Assembly: GCA_030532895.1 (NCBI GenBank)
Contig: JAUNKF010000004.1
Coordinates: 146,417-210,416, forward strand
Reading direction: 5' to 3'
Length of the DNA: 64,000 nucleotides
Origin: Lautropia sp.
GTDB lineage: Bacteria; Pseudomonadota; Gammaproteobacteria; Burkholderiales; Burkholderiaceae_E
A program made the translations under genes and the position numbers. The notes under the pieces were generated by a model. It was not told where the DNA came from and did no database searches. It saw only the letters and a program-made list of their open reading frames with translations. Positions 1 to 9,407 of the stretch are shown one piece after another (position 1 is the first letter of the stretch; each line of letters starts with the position of its first letter).

Positions 1-352
1 GTGCGCTCAGCCCTTCGTGGGTGACGGCGATCCGGTAGGTGCCGGATTGCTTCAGGTTCAGGTCGAAGACGCTGCGCAGTTTGCCCTGTTGCGCGTTTTC
101 GGGGCTGAGCTTGCTGCCGTCCGGGGCTGTGACCTGCAGGTTGTCGAGTCGTAGCGGGGCGTGGTTGAAGTGAAAGAGGTCATTGGAGACGGCCGCATCG
201 ACCGTGATCCAGTCCGCTTTCGAGAGCACGGTGCTGGACGGCATCAACCACACGTCGTGGGCCAGGGCGGTTGTGCTGCAGAGGGTTGCACCGATCGCCA
301 TGACGGCGAGGCGCTGGCGGGGGGTGCCAAGGGCTTGGGTACTGGTCATCAT
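1..352 (-). CDS. DUF4198 family periplasmic protein (partial, 3' end outside window)
   Basis: This is the N-terminal 117 or so residues of a secreted protein. The start is a double ATG at 352/349, followed by a signal peptide with a hydrophobic core and an ALA cleavage site at about residue 31, then mature AHDVWLMPSS. That opening is characteristic of DUF4198 proteins, which are periplasmic and often sit beside metal or siderophore uptake genes. The rest of the visible part (FHFNHAPLRLDNL, then a beta-rich stretch) also fits. It is the last visible gene of a leftward cluster with the DUF2271 and PepSY-membrane genes. Its molecular function is not known, and a role in metal acquisition is inferred from context. 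The stop codon lies beyond position 1. Confidence 0.75.
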   Translation of the reverse strand, partial: MMTSTQALGTPRQRLAVMAIGATLCSTTALAHDVWLMPSSTVLSKADWITVDAAVSNDLFHFNHAPLRLDNLQVTAPDGSKLSPENAQQGKLRSVFDLNLKQSGTYRIAVTHEGLSA

Positions 353-476
353 GATGAGGTCTCTGGGGATGGAATCGCGGCGCCCGGAAGCATCTCCTGC
401 GTCGGGGCGCCAGGTTCGTCGGTGGGGCGGCTTCAAACATGCCGTTCGAGGCCGATGTGAGGCTGATCGATGAGGA

Positions 477-1007
477 TCAGGGCTTGAGTTGCAGGCTGAT
501 GGCGCCCAGCTCGCTGCTGCCTTGTGCGGTGAGCGGGGCCTGGGTGTCGGTGGGGGGCCACTGGAAGGGCAGGCTCACGAGTTCACGCCCGCCGTGCTCA
601 CGGGCCGCTTCCACCATCAGCTTGTACTGCCCCGCATCGAGTTTGGGCAGCTGTGGCCCGCCGATCGTGATGTTGATGGCGTGCTTGCCGACGGGACGGG
701 TTGCGCCCGAGACGCTGTCGATGGGCAGGCTTTGTTCACGGCCGGTACGGCGCCACCATTGACGCATGTCCTTCAACCATGTCGAGCCGCGCTCGCCGCC
801 TTCACGGGCCGCATCCTGCTTGTACCAGACCGCCAGCGTGCCAGGGACGCTGCGATCCTGGGCTTCGACCCAGACGGCCACATAAGGGCGGTTGTATTCG
901 GAAACCGCCAGGCGAGGCACCTCGACCGTGATGTCGAGACCTGCGCCAAGGGCGGGGGGGCTGCCGAGCAGGGCGGTCAGCAGGAGGGCGGGGGCACGTG
1001 TTTTCAT
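477..1007 (-). CDS. DUF2271 family periplasmic protein
   Basis: A 176-residue exported protein. The ATG at 1007 is preferred over longer in-frame starts because AAGGAAG lies just upstream on the coding strand and the protein then opens with a clean signal peptide (MKTRAPALLLTALLGSPPAL, cleavage near GAG). The mature part contains the DUF2271 pattern: YVAVWVEAQD, a LAVWYKQ segment, WLKDMRQWWRR, DSVSGATRP and a final substituent-like strand with LMVEAAREHGG. Proteins of this family are small periplasmic domains of unknown activity, usually found between a PepSY membrane protein and a DUF4198 protein, as here. It lies 23 bp after the PepSY gene, so co-transcription is likely. Confidence 0.8.
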   Translation of the reverse strand: MKTRAPALLLTALLGSPPALGAGLDITVEVPRLAVSEYNRPYVAVWVEAQDRSVPGTLAVWYKQDAAREGGERGSTWLKDMRQWWRRTGREQSLPIDSVSGATRPVGKHAINITIGGPQLPKLDAGQYKLMVEAAREHGGRELVSLPFQWPPTDTQAPLTAQGSSELGAISLQLKP

Positions 1008-1030
1008 CGGGATCTTCCTTGTCGGCGGTG

Positions 1031-1681
1031 TCAGTGGATGAACAGCAGCATCAGCAGAACAGGTAGCAACAGGCCAAAACCAACGAGGGGCCAGGTGCTG
1101 GGGCGGTTGGCGGCATGCAGTTTCATGATCCACAGGCCGGTGATCGAAAAGATCAGACAGGCGATGGCCACCAGATCGATGAACCAGCGCCATGCAGCGC
1201 CCGTGTGACGCCCCTTGTGCAGGTCGTTGACATAGCTGATCCAGCCGTTGTCCGTCAGCTCGTACTCGATCTCGCCACTCTCGGGGTCGATGCGTAGCCA
1301 GGCATCGCCGCCAGGGCGGGGCATCGACAGATAGATTTCATCGGCCGACCACTCGGCTTTTTTTCCAGCGGTCGAAACCTGCCATTGCTGCTGCAACCAC
1401 TCACTCACGGCTGCGGGCAGCGGTGCCTGGTAGGAGGGCTGGGTCGTGGGCCGGGCCTGCCGCATGGCCTCTGCCAGCGTGACCTGCAGGCTGTCCGGCA
1501 GGATGCCATCATGGCTACTGACACGGGGGCGCGCATCGAACCACGAGGCATGGTTGAGCGTGATGCCGGTGAGGCTGAAAAGCAGCATGCCCACCAGGCA
1601 GATTGCCGCGCTGATCCAGTGCCATTGGTGCAAGGTCTTGAGCCACGCAGCCCGTCGGCGATGTTCCTCTAGTTGCTGCAT
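1031..1681 (-). CDS. PepSY-associated transmembrane protein
   Basis: A 216-residue inner-membrane protein. From ATG 1681 it starts MQQLEEHRRRAAWLKTLHQW, then has a first membrane helix (ISAAICLVGMLLFSLTG), a periplasmic region of about 110 residues with a PepSY-like fold (LRIDPESGEIEYELTDNGW), the signature YVNDLHKGRHTG, and two C-terminal helices. This is the architecture of short PepSY_TM proteins linked to ferric-siderophore or metal uptake. The start is uncertain: the frame stays open upstream to 1891 and no strong ribosome binding site is seen. I prefer 1681 because the Fur-like palindrome at 1747-1766 would otherwise lie inside the gene. It heads the leftward cluster with DUF2271 and DUF4198. 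Confidence 0.75.
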   Translation of the reverse strand: MQQLEEHRRRAAWLKTLHQWHWISAAICLVGMLLFSLTGITLNHASWFDARPRVSSHDGILPDSLQVTLAEAMRQARPTTQPSYQAPLPAAVSEWLQQQWQVSTAGKKAEWSADEIYLSMPRPGGDAWLRIDPESGEIEYELTDNGWISYVNDLHKGRHTGAAWRWFIDLVAIACLIFSITGLWIMKLHAANRPSTWPLVGFGLLLPVLLMLLFIH

Positions 1682-1746
1682 GCGTTCGTGTGTGGAGATG
1701 GTGTGTGGTCGATGAGGTGACCGTGTTGAATGGCGAGCATGATTGT

Positions 1747-1766
1747 AATGGTTTATGAGAACCATT
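1747..1766. promoter_or_regulatory. Putative Fur-box-like operator
   Basis: A 7-bp inverted repeat (AATGGTT, 6-bp spacer, AACCATT) 66 bp upstream of the PepSY-membrane gene. On the minus strand it contains the TTCTCAT core typical of Fur sites. It sits in the only AT-rich patch of this gap. Iron control of the cluster is inferred; no promoter hexamers were assigned. Confidence 0.4.
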
Positions 1767-1973
1767 CTGCTTCTGGGGTTTTCATGTTCATGTTCGTGGT
1801 CGGGGCTGCTGCCTGATGGCCGTGCCATCCCTGATGCGGCGAGCCTGATGCGTGCCTGCCGGCCTCTGCCGCGGGGGATACGACCGTCCATCGACTGCGG
1901 CCTGTCGGTTGGAATAGGCTTCCGTTAGGCTGTGCCTGTGTGACAAAAATCATCCTATCGGGTGCAAGACATC

Positions 1974-2843
1974 ATGATGAAGAAAGCGGTTCTGGGCGCA
2001 TGTCTCGTGACGGCATTGAGTGGTTGTGGCAGTGATGCGAGCGGGGTGGTCGGCGAGCTGGCCGGCGCCGTGACAGGGGCCTTGGCCCAGAATCACCCGT
2101 ACAAGAACTGGACGCTCGACCATGAGGTGCTGGCGGCCAGCTGGCAGGCGATTCGGGTGTCGGTGGGCAATGCCGCCATGCAATCGGTGATGTCGGGCGC
2201 CAGCCAGGAGTACGTGGGCTACTCTGGCGCTTGCCCGAAGGGGGGAACGGTCAGCATCATGCAGGACAGCGCCGCGCAGAGTCATTACCGCTTCAACGGC
2301 TGCATTGCCGCGCTGGTGCCGGGGCTGGCCTTGACCGGCGGTGTGGAGGCCAACGGGGCCGTGCGGCAAGACATGCCGCTCACGATGTCGGGCCAATGGC
2401 TGGGCACGGCGGCAGGCATTCAGGCGACCGAAGGTGTGTTGCGTGGCAAGAGCAGCGGTGCGAACAACCTGGGCAGCAGCATGCAGAAGGCCCGCTTCAC
2501 CCTTGGCACGCAGACGCTGATGGTCAATGAGCTTCACTTCGATGCCAATTTCGTGGCCGATCAGCCTGACCAGTTTTCTTTGGCCGGCATGAACGGCACC
2601 TTCAATGCCGGTGATGCGCATTATCTGGTGATCACGAAGACCCGGATGGACTGGCATCGCACCCAGCACCTGACCTCGGGGCGGTTGGAGGTCCTGGTGA
2701 CGAAAGGGGGCGAGACCATTCGTCACAACATCGAGTTCAAGCCGGGCGAGATCATCAGCTATCACCCTGGCACCAAGGAGCCACACCGCACGCGCTGGGA
2801 CAGTGCCGAGATGCGCAAAGCACTGGCCAAGTACGGCAGCTGA
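1974..2843 (+). CDS. Predicted outer-membrane or periplasmic lipoprotein of unknown function
   Basis: A 289-residue protein starting at ATG 1974 (or the next ATG, 1977). It opens with a short basic region, a hydrophobic core (AVLGACLVTA) and the lipobox LSGC, so it should be lipid-anchored at Cys22 (21 from the second ATG). The mature protein has no motif I recognise. It contains a paired-cysteine segment (SGACPKGG ... FNGCIAAL) and alternating polar and hydrophobic stretches suggesting a beta-rich fold. It is a single gene with more than 200 bp on its 3' side and runs divergently from the PepSY-membrane gene. A role connected with the neighbouring iron-type cluster is possible but nothing in the sequence shows it. 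Confidence 0.65.
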   Translation: MMKKAVLGACLVTALSGCGSDASGVVGELAGAVTGALAQNHPYKNWTLDHEVLAASWQAIRVSVGNAAMQSVMSGASQEYVGYSGACPKGGTVSIMQDSAAQSHYRFNGCIAALVPGLALTGGVEANGAVRQDMPLTMSGQWLGTAAGIQATEGVLRGKSSGANNLGSSMQKARFTLGTQTLMVNELHFDANFVADQPDQFSLAGMNGTFNAGDAHYLVITKTRMDWHRTQHLTSGRLEVLVTKGGETIRHNIEFKPGEIISYHPGTKEPHRTRWDSAEMRKALAKYGS

Positions 2844-3087
2844 TGGTCGGGACAGGTTGCGGGCAGCGATGCGTGCTGGCCAGATGTGCATCATGGCGAC
2901 GGCCTGTGTACCAGGGGCCACCTGCATCCGGTGCGCTCGAAGCGGAGGCAGGATGCCAGCCGTGGGCGGATCGGCCGGCCTGAGGCGGCATGTATCGGCC
3001 GTGTAGCGGCCGTCATAAACTGATCAAATGATGGGGCACCGCCCGTTTTACACTGGCGGTTCCTGTTGTTTGATTGGAGATACACAA

Positions 3088-3402
3088 ATGGCCAAACTGC
3101 TCAAATTTGCAGCGCTTTCCGCCGTGATGGCAATGACCACACCCGCCCTGGCCGATTCGGATCTGGCCGAGATCCAGGCAACCAAGGATGCGCAGGTCTC
3201 GCTGGTGCAGGCAATCCAGACCGCTGAAAAGGAGCACAACGGCCGGGCCATGCAGGGCGAGATCGAGGCCAAACGCCGTTCCGATCGTACCGAGATCTTC
3301 TATGAGGTGAAGGTGCTGGCTGGTGATGGCAAGGTGTTCGATGTGATCGTCGATGCCCGTTCCGGCAAGGTGATTTCCAGCCGCGAAGACATCTACGATT
3401 GA
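3088..3402 (+). CDS. Small periplasmic PepSY-domain protein
   Basis: A 104-residue exported protein. ATG 3088 is preceded by TTGGAGAT at suitable spacing and starts a signal peptide (MAKLLKFAALSAVMAMTTPA, cleavage after ALA at about residue 22). The mature part is one PepSY unit: a helix (LVQAIQTAEKEHNGRAMQGE) and two strands (IFYEVKVLAGDGKVFDVIVD, ARSGKVIS). Stand-alone PepSY proteins are thought to act as small periplasmic inhibitors or binding modules; the ligand here is unknown. It is alone in its transcription unit and followed by a hairpin overlapping its stop codon. Confidence 0.8.
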   Translation: MAKLLKFAALSAVMAMTTPALADSDLAEIQATKDAQVSLVQAIQTAEKEHNGRAMQGEIEAKRRSDRTEIFYEVKVLAGDGKVFDVIVDARSGKVISSREDIYD

Positions 3403-3437
3403 TCGGGTAGCCCGAGCAGCGAGCGTTTCCCGATCAA
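3399..3437 (+). terminator. Hairpin at the 3' end of the PepSY gene
   Basis: A 9-bp perfect inverted repeat, TTGATCGGG (3399-3407) and CCCGATCAA (3429-3437), that includes the stop codon. There is no T-run on the + strand, so this may be a weak terminator or an mRNA-stabilising hairpin. Confidence 0.35.
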
Positions 3438-3683
3438 AAGTTGCCTAAGATCGGCATAAAAACTGCCCGGCCGGGCGGCCGGTTAGGGGGCAAATGATTG
3501 CCGAAACGCGCTGGAACCGACCCGGATGCGCGCCGATACGCACACGAACCTTTGCTCGTCGTGCGATCGGCGCGCATTGCGTTGAACGGCCGCTTGCGTT
3601 AACGTGTGACGCTAAAACCTCGGCAAGCAGTCATGGCTTCGTGTCCTGGCGCTGCCGGCCACGATCTGAAGGAGACACACGAG

Positions 3684-4451
3684 ATGCAATGGCAAGATGG
3701 CGGGGTGATCATCACGGGCGGCGCTTCCGGACTGGGGGCCGCCACGGCCCGGCGCTGTGTGGCGCAGGGCGGCAAGGTCGTCATTGCCGACATGAATCAG
3801 GCCGCGGGTGACGCGCTGGTGGCCCAGCTGGGAGAGAACGCTCGTTTCGTCTTGGCCGACATCACCGACGAGGCGCAGGGCGCTGCCGTGGTTGATGAGG
3901 CCGTCAAGCGGTTTGGTGGCGTTCGGGTGCTGGTCAACTGTGCTGGCGTGGCGCCGGCCGAGAAGGTGGTCGGTCGGGATGGCCCGCATCGCCTCGACCG
4001 TTTTGCCCGAACCATTGCGATCAACCTGACGGGTACCTTCAACATGGTGCGTCTTGCGGCGGCCGCGATGATGCAGCAGGCGCCGCTTGAGGATGGTGAA
4101 CGTGGTGTCATCATCAACACGGCGTCGGTGGCGGCTTTTGATGGTCAGATCGGCCAGGCCGCGTATTCGGCCTCCAAGGGCGGGGTCGTGGCGATGACCT
4201 TGCCGATGGCTCGCGAGTTGTGCCGTCATGGGATTCGGGTCAATGCGATCGCGCCGGGCATCATGGAAACCCCGATGATTGCGGCCATGCCGGCCGAGGT
4301 GCAGGCATCGCTGGCCTCGCAGGTGCCGTTTCCGGTTCGGCTGGGAAAACCCGGGGAATTTGCCGCGCTGGTGCAGCACATCATCGAGAATGCTTATCTG
4401 AATGCCGAAGTCATCCGGTTGGATGGGGCGGTTCGGATGGGGGCAAAATGA
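3684..4451 (+). CDS. 3-hydroxyacyl-CoA dehydrogenase, short-chain dehydrogenase type (HSD10-like)
   Basis: A 255-residue short-chain dehydrogenase/reductase. ATG 3684 follows AAGGAGACACACGAG, an excellent ribosome binding site, so longer frames are rejected. Visible motifs are the Rossmann TGGASGLG near residue 11, ADITD, NCAG near residue 85, the catalytic Ser in [15 protein letters not shown] with the Tyr and Lys, and the PG motif in [12 protein letters not shown]. The sequence pattern ([20 protein letters not shown], then [21 protein letters not shown]) matches type II 3-hydroxyacyl-CoA dehydrogenases related to human HSD17B10, which oxidise (2-methyl)-3-hydroxyacyl-CoA with NAD+. The next gene is an acyl-CoA dehydrogenase, so a role in branched or short-chain acyl-CoA oxidation (for instance isoleucine breakdown) is inferred. 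Confidence 0.88.
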   Translation: MQWQDGGVIITGGASGLGAATARRCVAQGGKVVIADMNQAAGDALVAQLGENARFVLADITDEAQGAAVVDEAVKRFGGVRVLVNCAGVAPAEKVVGRDGPHRLDRFARTIAINLTGTFNMVRLAAAAMMQQAPLEDGERGVIINTASVAAFDGQIGQAAYSASKGGVVAMTLPMARELCRHGIRVNAIAPGIMETPMIAAMPAEVQASLASQVPFPVRLGKPGEFAALVQHIIENAYLNAEVIRLDGAVRMGAK

Positions 4452-4626
4452 GTTCGTGTGCAGATGGCGAGGGCACGTGGTCTTGCACAGGCTGCCCCGG
4501 TTGTCCGTGGGTGGCGCATGCCGGCTGGCTGGCCGACGTGGGTGAGCCCTGGTAGGGGCACATGGTTTTTGTGGATAGGCCGTGTCGTGAGAACACGGTG
4601 ATGGACGCATCATGCAAGGGGGGTAG

Positions 4627-5769
4627 ATGATCCTGACAGAAGAACAAGTGATGTTGCGCGATGCCTTGCGCGAGTTTTGCCGGGAGCGTATTGCCCCCTT
4701 CGCGGCCGATTGGGATCGCGATCACGCCTTTCCGGCCGAGGCGATTCAGGGGCTGGCCGAGCTGGGCGTGATGGGGCTGATGGTGCCCGACCAGTGGCAG
4801 GGCGCCGGCATGGATGCCGTGTCGCTTGCCATCGCCATCGAGGAGATTTCGGCGGCAGATTGCTCCTGTGGCACGATCGTCAGCGTGCAGAACTCGCTCG
4901 TCATCGCCGGCATCATGAAATATGGCAATGATGAGCAGAAAGCCCGTTATCTGCCCCGTCTGGCCACGGGCGAGTTGCTCGGCTGCTTCTGTCTGACCGA
5001 ACCACAGGCCGGCTCCGATGCGGCCGCACTGCGCACCAGCGCCCGTCAGGAGGGTGATGCCTGGGTCATCGATGGCGTCAAGCAATTCATCACGTCGGGC
5101 AAGCATGCGCAGGTGGCCTTGGTCTTTGCGGTTACCGACAAGGAGGCCGGGCGCAAGGGCATGTCGTGCTTCATCGTCGATACCGATACGCCGGGCTACA
5201 AGGTGGCACGTATCGAAGACAAGCTCGGGCAGCATGCCTCGGACACGGCCGAGATCAATTTCGAGGGCTGTCGAGTGCCAGCTGCCAACATGCTGGGGCA
5301 GCCGGGCGATGGCTACCGGATCGCGCTCTCGAACCTGGAAGGCGGTCGTATCGGCATCGCTGCCCAGTCGCTGGGCGTGGCACGGGCCGCACTGCAAGCT
5401 GCGGTGGCCTATGCGGCCGAGCGCGAAACCTTCGGGGTGCCGATCATCAAGCATCAGGCCGTGAGCTTCCGTCTGGCCGACATGGCCACGAAGGTGGAGG
5501 CAGCCCGCCAACTGATCTGGCATGCCGCTTCACTGAAGGATGCCGGCCGTCCTTGCCTGAAGGAAGCTTCGATGGCCAAGCTCTTTGCCTCCGAGATTGC
5601 CGAGCGGGTCTGCTCGGACGCGATCCAGGTGCATGGTGGTTATGGCTATGTGAAGGATTTTCCGGTGGAGCGTTTCTATCGGGATGTTCGGGTCACGCAG
5701 ATCTACGAGGGCACGTCGGACATTCAGCGGATGGTGATTGCTCGGGCGTTGGAGTCCGGGGATGTTTGA
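4627..5769 (+). CDS. Acyl-CoA dehydrogenase, short/branched-chain type
   Basis: A 380-residue flavoprotein of normal family length. It shows all three parts: the N-terminal helical domain (LTEEQVMLRDALREF), the middle beta domain with the FAD-contacting CFCLTEPQAGSDAAALRTSA at about residues 119-138 and the WVIDGVKQFITSG segment, and the C-terminal domain ending in VHGGYGYVKDFPVERFYRDV. The catalytic base is the Glu in IYEGTSDIQRMVIAR, the position used by short- and medium-chain enzymes. It introduces the alpha-beta double bond in acyl-CoA and passes electrons to ETF. It follows the HSD10-like gene by about 175 bp in the same direction; the two form a plausible beta-oxidation unit. Substrate chain length cannot be read from the sequence. 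Confidence 0.93.
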   Translation: MILTEEQVMLRDALREFCRERIAPFAADWDRDHAFPAEAIQGLAELGVMGLMVPDQWQGAGMDAVSLAIAIEEISAADCSCGTIVSVQNSLVIAGIMKYGNDEQKARYLPRLATGELLGCFCLTEPQAGSDAAALRTSARQEGDAWVIDGVKQFITSGKHAQVALVFAVTDKEAGRKGMSCFIVDTDTPGYKVARIEDKLGQHASDTAEINFEGCRVPAANMLGQPGDGYRIALSNLEGGRIGIAAQSLGVARAALQAAVAYAAERETFGVPIIKHQAVSFRLADMATKVEAARQLIWHAASLKDAGRPCLKEASMAKLFASEIAERVCSDAIQVHGGYGYVKDFPVERFYRDVRVTQIYEGTSDIQRMVIARALESGDV

Positions 5770-5820
5770 GGGGTGAGTCGAGGGGGAGTACGTTGTGAAT
5801 GACAGGGGGGCCTTCGTCGG

Positions 5821-5995
5821 TGCTTCGGAAGGGCCGCCGTACCGGGTACTAACCTCCTCACAACCTGGCGGTAATGGATTCGTCGGTCAGCACCCGGTAC
5901 GGCGGCTGTGCTGTGTGTGGGTTCTGTAGCTTCGGGGGGGACGCCGTACCGGGTATATGCTTCGTTGCAACCTCGGGGTGGGATTCCTCGGCCAA
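5821..5995 (+). repeat. Imperfect direct repeat with an inverted copy of its core
   Basis: Two imperfect direct repeats of about 68 bp (5821-5889 and 5929-5994) each begin with GCTTCGG, carry CGCCGTACCGGGTA, then CAACCT...GG and ATTC(G/C)TCGG. Between them the core occurs inverted (ACCCGGTACGGCGGC, 5892-5906), pairing perfectly over 15 bp with 5833-5847. The array fills the gap between the acyl-CoA dehydrogenase and the isochorismatase gene. It could be a regulatory hairpin set or a REP-like element. Confidence 0.6.
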
Positions 5996-6016
5996 ATAAA
6001 TCCATTGGAGACAACG

Positions 6017-6562
6017 ATGCTGCTGCAACAAGCGCATAGTGTGCTGGTGCTGGTTGATTACCAGACCAAGCTGATGCCATTCATCCATGAAGGGCAGGCT
6101 GCGGTTGATGAGGCTGTCTTTCTCGGGAAGATCGCCCGGTTGTTGGCGGTGCCTGTGATTGGCACGGCGCAGAATTCGACTCGGCTTGGGCCTAATGCCG
6201 AGGCGGTGGCGGTGCTCTGTCAGCACATGCTTGAAAAGCGTCACTTCAGTGCGGCCGCCGATGGGCTGGGGGCGTTGATCAAGGAGGTGGCGCCTCAAGC
6301 TCGGCAAGTGGTGGTGGCGGGCTGTGAGGCTCACGTCTGCCTGCTGCAAACGGCGCTTGGCCTGTTGGCCGAGGGCTTTGCCGTCCACGTTGTGCCCGAC
6401 GCTTGCAGCAGCCGCAAAGCCTCTGACAAGGTGCTGGCCATGCAGCGGCTCTCCCAAGCTGGCGTGCCGCTCGTCAGCGCTGAGTCGGTTGCCTTCGAGT
6501 GGCTTCACAGCTGTGATCATCCTCGCTTCAAGGAAGCTTTGGCCTTGATCAAGCCGCATTGA
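6017..6562 (+). CDS. Isochorismatase-family cysteine hydrolase
   Basis: A 181-residue alpha/beta hydrolase. ATG 6017 has TTGGAGACA upstream; the longer frame is open by chance. The catalytic triad of the family is visible: Asp in VLVDYQTKL (about residue 14), Lys in LEKRHFSA (about residue 77) and Cys in VVVAGCEAHVCLLQTALGLL (about residue 110). The general pattern is that of the YcaC / nicotinamidase-like branch, whose members hydrolyse small amides or have unknown substrates; the real substrate cannot be deduced. It is a single gene preceded by the repeat array at 5821-5995 and followed by copA 46 bp downstream. Confidence 0.85.
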   Translation: MLLQQAHSVLVLVDYQTKLMPFIHEGQAAVDEAVFLGKIARLLAVPVIGTAQNSTRLGPNAEAVAVLCQHMLEKRHFSAAADGLGALIKEVAPQARQVVVAGCEAHVCLLQTALGLLAEGFAVHVVPDACSSRKASDKVLAMQRLSQAGVPLVSAESVAFEWLHSCDHPRFKEALALIKPH

Positions 6563-6608
6563 GGCCAAGCAGCTTGATCCGGGGGGAACGGCACTGATAT
6601 AAGAGCTT

Positions 6609-9407
6609 ATGAAGAATGAGATGCCACCCCCTGTACCTTCCGCGACCGCTGCGCCCAAGAAGGCCAGCCTGGCTGCGGATGCCGCTGCGGCTGCCACGGC
6701 ATCGAGCCGTGGCGCCGCCGCCATTCCCCCCACGGTGCCGTCGTCGACCACCGACGCTGGCACGATCCCGGAACACACCACGGTGCCTGGATGGGCCTCT
6801 GCTCAACGGGCAGTGGCAGAGGCAGGCGGTTCGATCGCAACGGCTGGTCGAGATGGCTCGGCCGTTGCAGCGGGTAGGGGGGCCGTGTCCGAAGAGGCTC
6901 CCGCTGCCAAGTTGGTGCCGGCCGTGTCGGGCGGAAGGGAGGAGGCGGAGATCCGTTTTCAGATCGACGGCATGAGTTGCGCGTCCTGTGTGGGGCGGGT
7001 CGAACGGGCATTGAAGGCGGTACCAGGGGTGTCGTCGGTGGCGGTGAATCTGGCCAGCGGGCAGGCGCTCATCCGGTATCAGCGGGGTACGGCGCCCGCG
7101 CGTCTGGCCGAAACGGTGGAGAAGGCAGGCTATGAGGTGTTGTCTCCGGAGCCGGTGGTGTTGCAGGTGGACGAGATGAGTTGCGCGGCTTGCACCGGTC
7201 GGGTGGAGCGAGCGCTGAAGGCGGTGCCGGGCGTGTCAGACGCCAGCGCGAATCTGGCAACGGGGCTGGTGCAGGTCAGCATGGTCGGGCAGGTGCCGGT
7301 GGCTGCGTTGCTGAAGGCAGCCGACAAGGCTGGCTACCCGGCACAGGTGCTCGAAGACGGGCACCAAGGGCAGGAGGCTGCAGCCGATGAACGTCGGGCC
7401 GAGGAGCAGCGGGGGCTGCGGCGAGACTTCATCCTGGCTTTTGTCGCCACGTTGCCGGTGTTCGTGATGGAGATGGGCGGGCACCTGTTTCACGGGGTCA
7501 TGCACTGGGTGACGCACCACATCGGCCTTCAGAACAGCTGGTTGATTCAGCTTGTGCTGACGAGTTTCGTGCTGTTGGTGCCGGGCGCGCGTCTCCTGAA
7601 GAAAGGACTGCTGGCCCTGTGGCGCCATGCGCCGGACATGAACTCGCTGGTCGCAGTGGGCGCGTTGTCGGCTTATGGCTTCTCGGTGGTGGCCACGCTG
7701 ATGCCGCAGCTGCTGCCGGCCGGTACGGTGGCCGTGTATTTCGAGGCGGCCTGCGTGATCGTGACCTTGATCCTGCTGGGACGCCTGATCGAATCACGTG
7801 CCCGAGGGCGAACCTCGGATGCCATCCGGCGTCTGGTGGCGCTGCAGCCCCGAGAGGCGCATGTGCGACGTGATGGGGTGCTGATCGACATGCCGGCGGC
7901 TCAGGTGAAGCTGGGGGACTGGGTGGAGGTGCGGCCGGGTGAGCGGGTACCGGTGGATGGCGAGGTGCTCGAAGGCAGGAGCTTCGTCGATGAGTCGATG
8001 GTGACGGGTGAACCGATTCCGGTCGAGAAGGGGCCGGGGGCGCGGCTCATTGGTGGCACGGTCAACCAGCAGGGCAATCTGGTGTTCAAGGCGGCGGCCG
8101 TGGGCAGCGCCACGATGCTGGCACAGATCATCCGTCTCGTGGAACGTGCGCAGGGGTCGAAGCTGCCGGTGCAGGCGCTGGTTGATCGGGTCACGATGTG
8201 GTTCGTGCCGGTGGTGATGAGTTTGGCCCTGATCACCTTCGTGCTCTGGTGGGCATTTGGCCCTGAACCCTCCTTGAGCTTTGCGCTGGTCAACGCGGTG
8301 GCCGTGCTGATCATCGCCTGCCCGTGTGCGATGGGGCTGGCCACGCCAACCTCGATCATGGTGGGCACGGGCCGAGGTGCCGAGATGGGGGTGCTGTTCC
8401 GGCAGGGCGATGCACTCCAATCGCTGAAGGATGTGAAGGTGGTGGCGGTGGACAAGACCGGCACCCTGACCGTGGGCCATCCGGTGTTGACGGATTGCGT
8501 GACGGCACCGGGTTTCGATCGGGCCACCTTGTTGCCGCTGGTGGCGTCGGTGGAGGGGCGATCCGAGCATCCGGTGGCCCGTGCGATCGTGACGGCAGCC
8601 GAAGCTGAAGGGCTGGCGGTGCCGTCGGCCACAGGCTTTCAGTCCGAGACGGGCATGGGGGTTCATGCCGAGGTGGCAGGGCGGCATGTGCAGATTGGTG
8701 CCGACCGCTACATGCAGCAGCTGGGGCTGTGCGTGGCGGGCTTTGAAAAAACGGTGGCGCGTCTGGCCGATGAAGGCAAGACGCCGATTTACGTGGCGGT
8801 GGATGGGCAGCTGGCGGCCGTCATGGCGGTGGCAGACCCGTTGCGCGACAACAGTGTGGCGGCCATCCAGGGACTGCATGCCTTGGGTTTGAAAGTCGTG
8901 ATGATCAGTGGCGACAACCGCCGAACCGCCGAGGCCATCGGTCGGCAGGTGGGCATCGACGAGGTGGTGGCCGAGGTGTTGCCTGCTGGCAAGGTGGCGG
9001 TCGTGAAGCGTCTGAAGCAGCAATACGGTGCCGTGGCTTATGCCGGGGATGGCATCAATGATGCGCCGGCGCTGGCCGAAGCGGATGTGGGGTTGGCCAT
9101 CGGGTCGGGCACGGATGTGGCGATCGAGGCCGCCGACGTGGTGTTGATGTCGGGGGGGCTGCAGGGCGTGGTCAATGCGATCGGGCTGTCGCAGGCAACG
9201 GTACGGAACATCCGGCAGAACCTCTTCTGGGCCTTTGCCTACAACGCCGCACTCATCCCGGTGGCCGCAGGCGCGTTGCATCCGCTCTTCGGTGTGCTGC
9301 TGTCGCCGATGTTTGCGGCCGGGGCGATGGCGATGTCATCGGTTTTCGTGCTCAGCAACGCCTTGAGGCTTCGCCGCTTCGGGCAGGGGGCGCCGGTGGC
9401 CGTGTGA
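6609..9407 (+). CDS. copA: Cu(I)-translocating P1B-type ATPase
   Basis: A 932-residue copper exporter. The first 115 or so residues are Ala/Pro/Ser-rich low-complexity sequence with no domain, so translation might begin later, but ATG 6609 is the first plausible start. Then come two heavy-metal-associated domains with MSCASC (about residue 122) and MSCAAC (about residue 193), eight membrane helices, the actuator TGEP (about residue 465), the ion-path CPC in [12 protein letters not shown] (about residue 569), DKTGT with the phosphorylated Asp (about residue 614), the nucleotide-binding SEHPVARAI and the hinge [10 protein letters not shown] (about residue 815). It pumps Cu(I) out of the cytoplasm at the cost of ATP. 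No CueR-type regulator is adjacent. It converges on the Zn/Cd ATPase. Confidence 0.95.
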   Translation: MKNEMPPPVPSATAAPKKASLAADAAAAATASSRGAAAIPPTVPSSTTDAGTIPEHTTVPGWASAQRAVAEAGGSIATAGRDGSAVAAGRGAVSEEAPAAKLVPAVSGGREEAEIRFQIDGMSCASCVGRVERALKAVPGVSSVAVNLASGQALIRYQRGTAPARLAETVEKAGYEVLSPEPVVLQVDEMSCAACTGRVERALKAVPGVSDASANLATGLVQVSMVGQVPVAALLKAADKAGYPAQVLEDGHQGQEAAADERRAEEQRGLRRDFILAFVATLPVFVMEMGGHLFHGVMHWVTHHIGLQNSWLIQLVLTSFVLLVPGARLLKKGLLALWRHAPDMNSLVAVGALSAYGFSVVATLMPQLLPAGTVAVYFEAACVIVTLILLGRLIESRARGRTSDAIRRLVALQPREAHVRRDGVLIDMPAAQVKLGDWVEVRPGERVPVDGEVLEGRSFVDESMVTGEPIPVEKGPGARLIGGTVNQQGNLVFKAAAVGSATMLAQIIRLVERAQGSKLPVQALVDRVTMWFVPVVMSLALITFVLWWAFGPEPSLSFALVNAVAVLIIACPCAMGLATPTSIMVGTGRGAEMGVLFRQGDALQSLKDVKVVAVDKTGTLTVGHPVLTDCVTAPGFDRATLLPLVASVEGRSEHPVARAIVTAAEAEGLAVPSATGFQSETGMGVHAEVAGRHVQIGADRYMQQLGLCVAGFEKTVARLADEGKTPIYVAVDGQLAAVMAVADPLRDNSVAAIQGLHALGLKVVMISGDNRRTAEAIGRQVGIDEVVAEVLPAGKVAVVKRLKQQYGAVAYAGDGINDAPALAEADVGLAIGSGTDVAIEAADVVLMSGGLQGVVNAIGLSQATVRNIRQNLFWAFAYNAALIPVAAGALHPLFGVLLSPMFAAGAMAMSSVFVLSNALRLRRFGQGAPVAV

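Noticed and set aside
7794..9281. A 495-codon open frame on the minus strand
   Set aside because: Antisense to copA; composition typical of a shadow frame.
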